DNA of 16,610 nt from Candidatus Poribacteria bacterium (lineage in GTDB: Bacteria; Poribacteria; WGA-4E; PCPOR2b), in contig JAPUIP010000550.1 in the NCBI GenBank assembly GCA_027296925.1, positions 1-16,610 of the forward strand. Direction: 5' to 3'. The translations under genes and the position numbers were made by a program. The notes under the pieces are model-generated. The model saw only the letters and a program-made list of their open reading frames with translations. It was not told where the DNA came from and did no database searches. How positions within the stretch are numbered: position 1 is the first letter of the stretch; each line of letters begins with the position of its first letter. This document shows, one piece after another, positions 14,308-16,610 of the stretch.

Positions 14308-15693
14308 ATGCGTCGCTATCGCATTCAAAACAAGATTGTCCTCCCATTCATACTGCTCTTTACGGTCGTTGTTCTCGTTGTTCCACTTATCACGATCATG
14401 CTCTTTGATCGAAAATACGATGAGCAGTTCAGCCTTGAGACGCAAGAGTGGTTAAAGGTGATTGTGAGCACCACCTATATCCATGACCCCCAAAAGGTCA
14501 AGGAAGCATACGGCGCAGAAGTCATGATTGTCGGTGTCGATAACACCATTAATTCTTCAACCCTCGAAGGGGATTGGTCAACCTTCTCGGCAGAGATGAA
14601 ATTTCCGGAAGCGCGGGAACGGATAGAGGCCTCGAACGGAGAGTTCGTTTTACAGAATGTGAAGGTTGGTGGAAGACTTTATAAAGTCATCTATTATCCG
14701 CAGAAGGCGCGTCGATTGTACTGCTTGATGCGTCCAATGGCCAAGATCGCCGATGCGAAACGGCAGGCGACGCTATGGATGCTCGGAATCGCGCCCGTCG
14801 TTATTTTATTGGTTGCACTCATCAGTCATCTTATTGGTAAAAACCTCGCGGATCCGATTAAGGAACTGGTACAATTCACGCGGCGAGTCGCCGAAGGCAA
14901 TCTCAAGGGGCAATGCAAGGTGAAAACCCATGACGAGATTGGCGATCTGACCATTGCGTTTAATCAGATGACCCGTGACCTCCGGAATTCGCGGAATGAA
15001 CTGATACAAGCTGAACGCCTCGCGACAGCGGGGAAAATGGCGGCATCATTTGCCCATGAAATCCGGAATCCGCTTTCATCAATGCGGATGTTAGCGCAAA
15101 TGCTGATGCGAAAGAAAGAGCTCCCGGAATCGCGACGGGCCCAGTCGATGCGGTACATCCTCGAAGAGATCGAACGGATCGATGTCATGGTCAAAGGATG
15201 GATGGATTTTGCGCGTCCCGCAGCTCTCGACCTTGCCCCGAACAATCTGAATCAAGCCTTGCAAGAGGTACTGGATCTGATGGAAGCCAACCTGAGCCAC
15301 CATCAGATTTTGCTGCTCAAGAAGTTTGACGCTAATCTCCCACCCGTTCCATTTGACCGGGATAAGCTGAAACAGGCATTTATGAACATCGTACTCAACG
15401 CGACAGATGCCATGCCAGAGGGCGGCACCCTGGAGCTCTCGACAATGCAGGATTCGGACTGGGTTCGCATTGACCTCCTAGACACGGGAGTTGGCATCCC
15501 CCCGGAAAACTTAAATCGGCTTTTTGAGCCCTTCTTCACAACAAAACCACAAGGAACCGGGCTGGGGTTGGCGAATGCGAAACGTGTTCTTGAACAGCAC
15601 GGTGGGGATATACAGATGGAAAGCGTCGTTGGCAAAGGGACGACGGTATCTTTGTGGCTGCCTTTAACTACTGCTAATACCATTTTGACTTAG
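14308..15693 (+). CDS. membrane sensor histidine kinase (HAMP-HisKA-HATPase)
   Basis: A 461-aa inner-membrane kinase. TM1 is at about 10-32 and TM2 at about 155-177, with a ~120-residue periplasmic sensor domain between them. HAMP covers about 174-228 (DPIKELVQFTRRVAEGNL). The phospho-acceptor is H250 in ASFAHEIRNPLSSMRML. The ATPase domain has the N-box NIVLNATDAM (N364), DTGVGIP (392-398), the F-box LFEPFFTT (405-412) and GTGLGLANAKRVLEQHGG (416-433). The H-box and N-box style is that of NtrB/ZraS-like kinases, which often pair with NtrC-family regulators. No response regulator lies within the window: upstream is the divergent sigma factor gene, downstream a repeat cluster. No clear Shine-Dalgarno precedes the ATG. 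Signal unknown. Confidence 0.95.
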   Translation: MRRYRIQNKIVLPFILLFTVVVLVVPLITIMLFDRKYDEQFSLETQEWLKVIVSTTYIHDPQKVKEAYGAEVMIVGVDNTINSSTLEGDWSTFSAEMKFPEARERIEASNGEFVLQNVKVGGRLYKVIYYPQKARRLYCLMRPMAKIADAKRQATLWMLGIAPVVILLVALISHLIGKNLADPIKELVQFTRRVAEGNLKGQCKVKTHDEIGDLTIAFNQMTRDLRNSRNELIQAERLATAGKMAASFAHEIRNPLSSMRMLAQMLMRKKELPESRRAQSMRYILEEIERIDVMVKGWMDFARPAALDLAPNNLNQALQEVLDLMEANLSHHQILLLKKFDANLPPVPFDRDKLKQAFMNIVLNATDAMPEGGTLELSTMQDSDWVRIDLLDTGVGIPPENLNRLFEPFFTTKPQGTGLGLANAKRVLEQHGGDIQMESVVGKGTTVSLWLPLTTANTILT

Positions 15694-15717
15694 AAATGCG
15701 CCTTTTCCTTCCCCCTC

Positions 15718-15889
15718 ACCCGGCCACCCTCAGCCGGGTAGTTTACCCCGAACTTTGAGGGGCAAGTTTCTCCTTCCCCCTCCTCTGTCACTGTGTGACA
15801 TCTCCTCCCACAAGGGGAGGAGAAATAAGGAACAGAATTTGTCAGAGGGAGAGGAGAGTTGATACGCCTTCCCCCTCGATGGGGGAAGG
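15718..15889. repeat. cluster of palindromic repeats
   Basis: Several separate hairpins in one pyrimidine-rich stretch: ACCCGGC/GCCGGGT (15718-15724 / 15733-15739), TGTCAC-TGT-GTGACA (15786-15800), CTCCTCCC/GGGAGGAG (15802-15809 / 15815-15822) and CCTTCCCCC-TCGAT-GGGGGAAGG (15867-15889), the last a perfect 9-bp stem. Smaller CCCC/GGGG pairing occurs at 15746-15762. They lie between the kinase stop and a truncated restriction-modification gene. This looks like a composite of dispersed intergenic palindromes (REP/MITE-like) and may also end the kinase transcript. No transposase is present. Confidence 0.65.
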
Positions 15890-16434
15890 TTGGGATGGGG
15901 GTGATAACAGCCTCATTTCAAACTACAATTGGTATAAGTCAACGTAAATGTATTCCGCCTCACAATGGACCAATTGAGCGCCGTGGAAACTCGCTCATCG
16001 TTTTTGAAAGCGATAGAGCACACTTTGAACAACTTGAGGCGTATCTTAATTCCGAAAATCTTGATGAGCAAGTGGAATTATTAGAGCCACGTTTTATGAA
16101 ATCTTCTGGGGAGTTTAGGGCTAAACCGACGAGGAACAAGCTGAAAGGAACGGTAAAATACGACCCTGCGAAAATCGTTCGCTATCCATTCAAACCGTTT
16201 GATGTACGTTTAGCGTATCTGGACGCTGACCTTCAACCTCTATTCTCAAGACCAAGCCCAAGTCTGTTAGATCTCCGAACTATTGAGCAGAATGCCTTCT
16301 TCATTACCCGTGATACAGCAGACAAAAGTCCAGAAGGAACACCATTTTATTTTTCAACATTGGTTTGTGATTACGATTCCATCTCAGGTCATGCACGTCA
16401 CTTTCCCTTTCGTCTCCGCCCCAAGCCATCACAC

Positions 16435-16449
16435 AAAAAAGCCCCCCCC
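16435..16449 (+). other. A6-G-C8 homopolymer tract at a frame break
   Basis: AAAAAAGCCCCCCCC marks where the type ISP-like frame is lost. One base fewer in the C-run (or A-run) would join PSHKKAPP directly to QVVLFEEATD and restore one continuous protein. It is both a natural slippage site and a likely place for a sequencing error. Confidence 0.6.
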
Positions 16450-16610
16450 ACAAGTTGTGCTGTTCGAGGAAGCAACGGACACACCCATCGCCAACCTCTC
16501 CCCTGCCGCCCGTGACTATCTCGCCACGCTCGGCATCACCCACCCGGACGCGGACGCCGAAACCGCCGGGCTGATCTGGATGCACGCCCTCGCCATCGGC
16601 TACTCGCCGG
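16442..16610 (+). CDS. downstream, frame-shifted end of the type ISP-like gene, open at the window edge
   Basis: In the frame beginning at 16442 the translation includes QVVLFEEATD, IANLSPAARDYLATLGITHP (20 residues) and AETAGLIWMHALAIGYSP. This is strongly reminiscent of the conserved C-terminal region of type ISP restriction-modification proteins. It has no start of its own, continues beyond the window, and follows the homopolymer tract. By hand count 44 of 60 bases at 16501-16560 are G or C, against 22 of 60 at 16021-16080 in the upstream part of the same gene. Confidence 0.6.

Larger units (their letters stand above)
15913..16610 (+). pseudogene. C-terminal remnant of a type ISP restriction-modification protein
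   Basis: Type ISP enzymes are single polypeptides of over 1,000 residues that translocate, methylate and cut DNA. Only a C-terminal portion is here. The similarity is by recognition of patterns such as KYDPAKIVRYPFKPFDVRLA (16156-16215), LFSRPSPSLLDL, NAFFITRDTADKSPEGTPF and CDYDSISGHARHFPFRL. The open frame reaches back to a TTG at 15859 that lies in a repeat, giving no believable start; coding character becomes convincing from about 15949. No helicase or methylase motif remains. The frame breaks at an A6-G-C8 tract (16435-16449) and continues in another frame to the window end. The part before the break is AT-rich and the part after it very GC-rich. Remnant, chimera, or sequencing or assembly problem are all possible. 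Confidence 0.65.

Overview
The window reads as chromosome from an uncultured, double-membraned (Gram-negative) bacterium of roughly balanced G+C. An Omp85-type outer-membrane barrel protein with a signal peptide shows the outer membrane. No gene gives a firm taxon. The mix of BatA/vWA-like membrane proteins, HEAT-repeat proteins and scattered palindromic repeats resembles candidate phyla such as Poribacteria or PVC-like lineages, but that is only an impression.

Layout. Positions 1-3402 (+): the 3' end of a BatA/vWA-type membrane protein gene, then an Omp85/POTRA outer-membrane protein. The two are bridged by a 23-codon mini-ORF that overlaps both by ATGA. Positions 3407-5374 (-): a long-chain acyl-CoA synthetase with a near-consensus promoter and, downstream, a possible 42-aa ORF. 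Positions 5375-5700: a divergent regulatory region with a perfect 10-bp-arm palindrome and three mini-ORFs. Positions 5701-9284 (+): an endonuclease III-like DNA glycosylase (COG2231/MagIII-like), protein-L-isoaspartate methyltransferase, a one-TM protein of unknown function, and diaminopimelate decarboxylase (lysine and peptidoglycan precursor synthesis). Positions 9362-9404: a dispersed-type palindromic repeat. Positions 9529-10602 (+): a protein that appears to join an ADP-ribosyltransferase-like N-terminus to HEAT-like repeats. Positions 10616-14004 (-): a RecQ-family helicase of unusual domain order, a family 2 glycosyltransferase and an ECF sigma factor. Positions 14308-15693 (+): a membrane sensor histidine kinase, divergent from the sigma gene and with its own good sigma70-type promoter. 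Positions 15694-16610: a cluster of palindromic repeats, then a 5'-truncated, frame-broken, compositionally mosaic 3' part of a type ISP restriction-modification gene that runs off the window.

Most genes are housekeeping: envelope, lipid activation, DNA and protein repair, lysine synthesis, signalling. The parts worth a second look are the ART-like/HEAT fusion, the mosaic type ISP remnant with its A6-G-C8 junction, the two mini-ORF relays that sit in front of genes lacking their own Shine-Dalgarno, and the RecQ architecture. I do not see a complete new defence or mobile system. No tRNA, rRNA, CRISPR array or insertion sequence was recognised.
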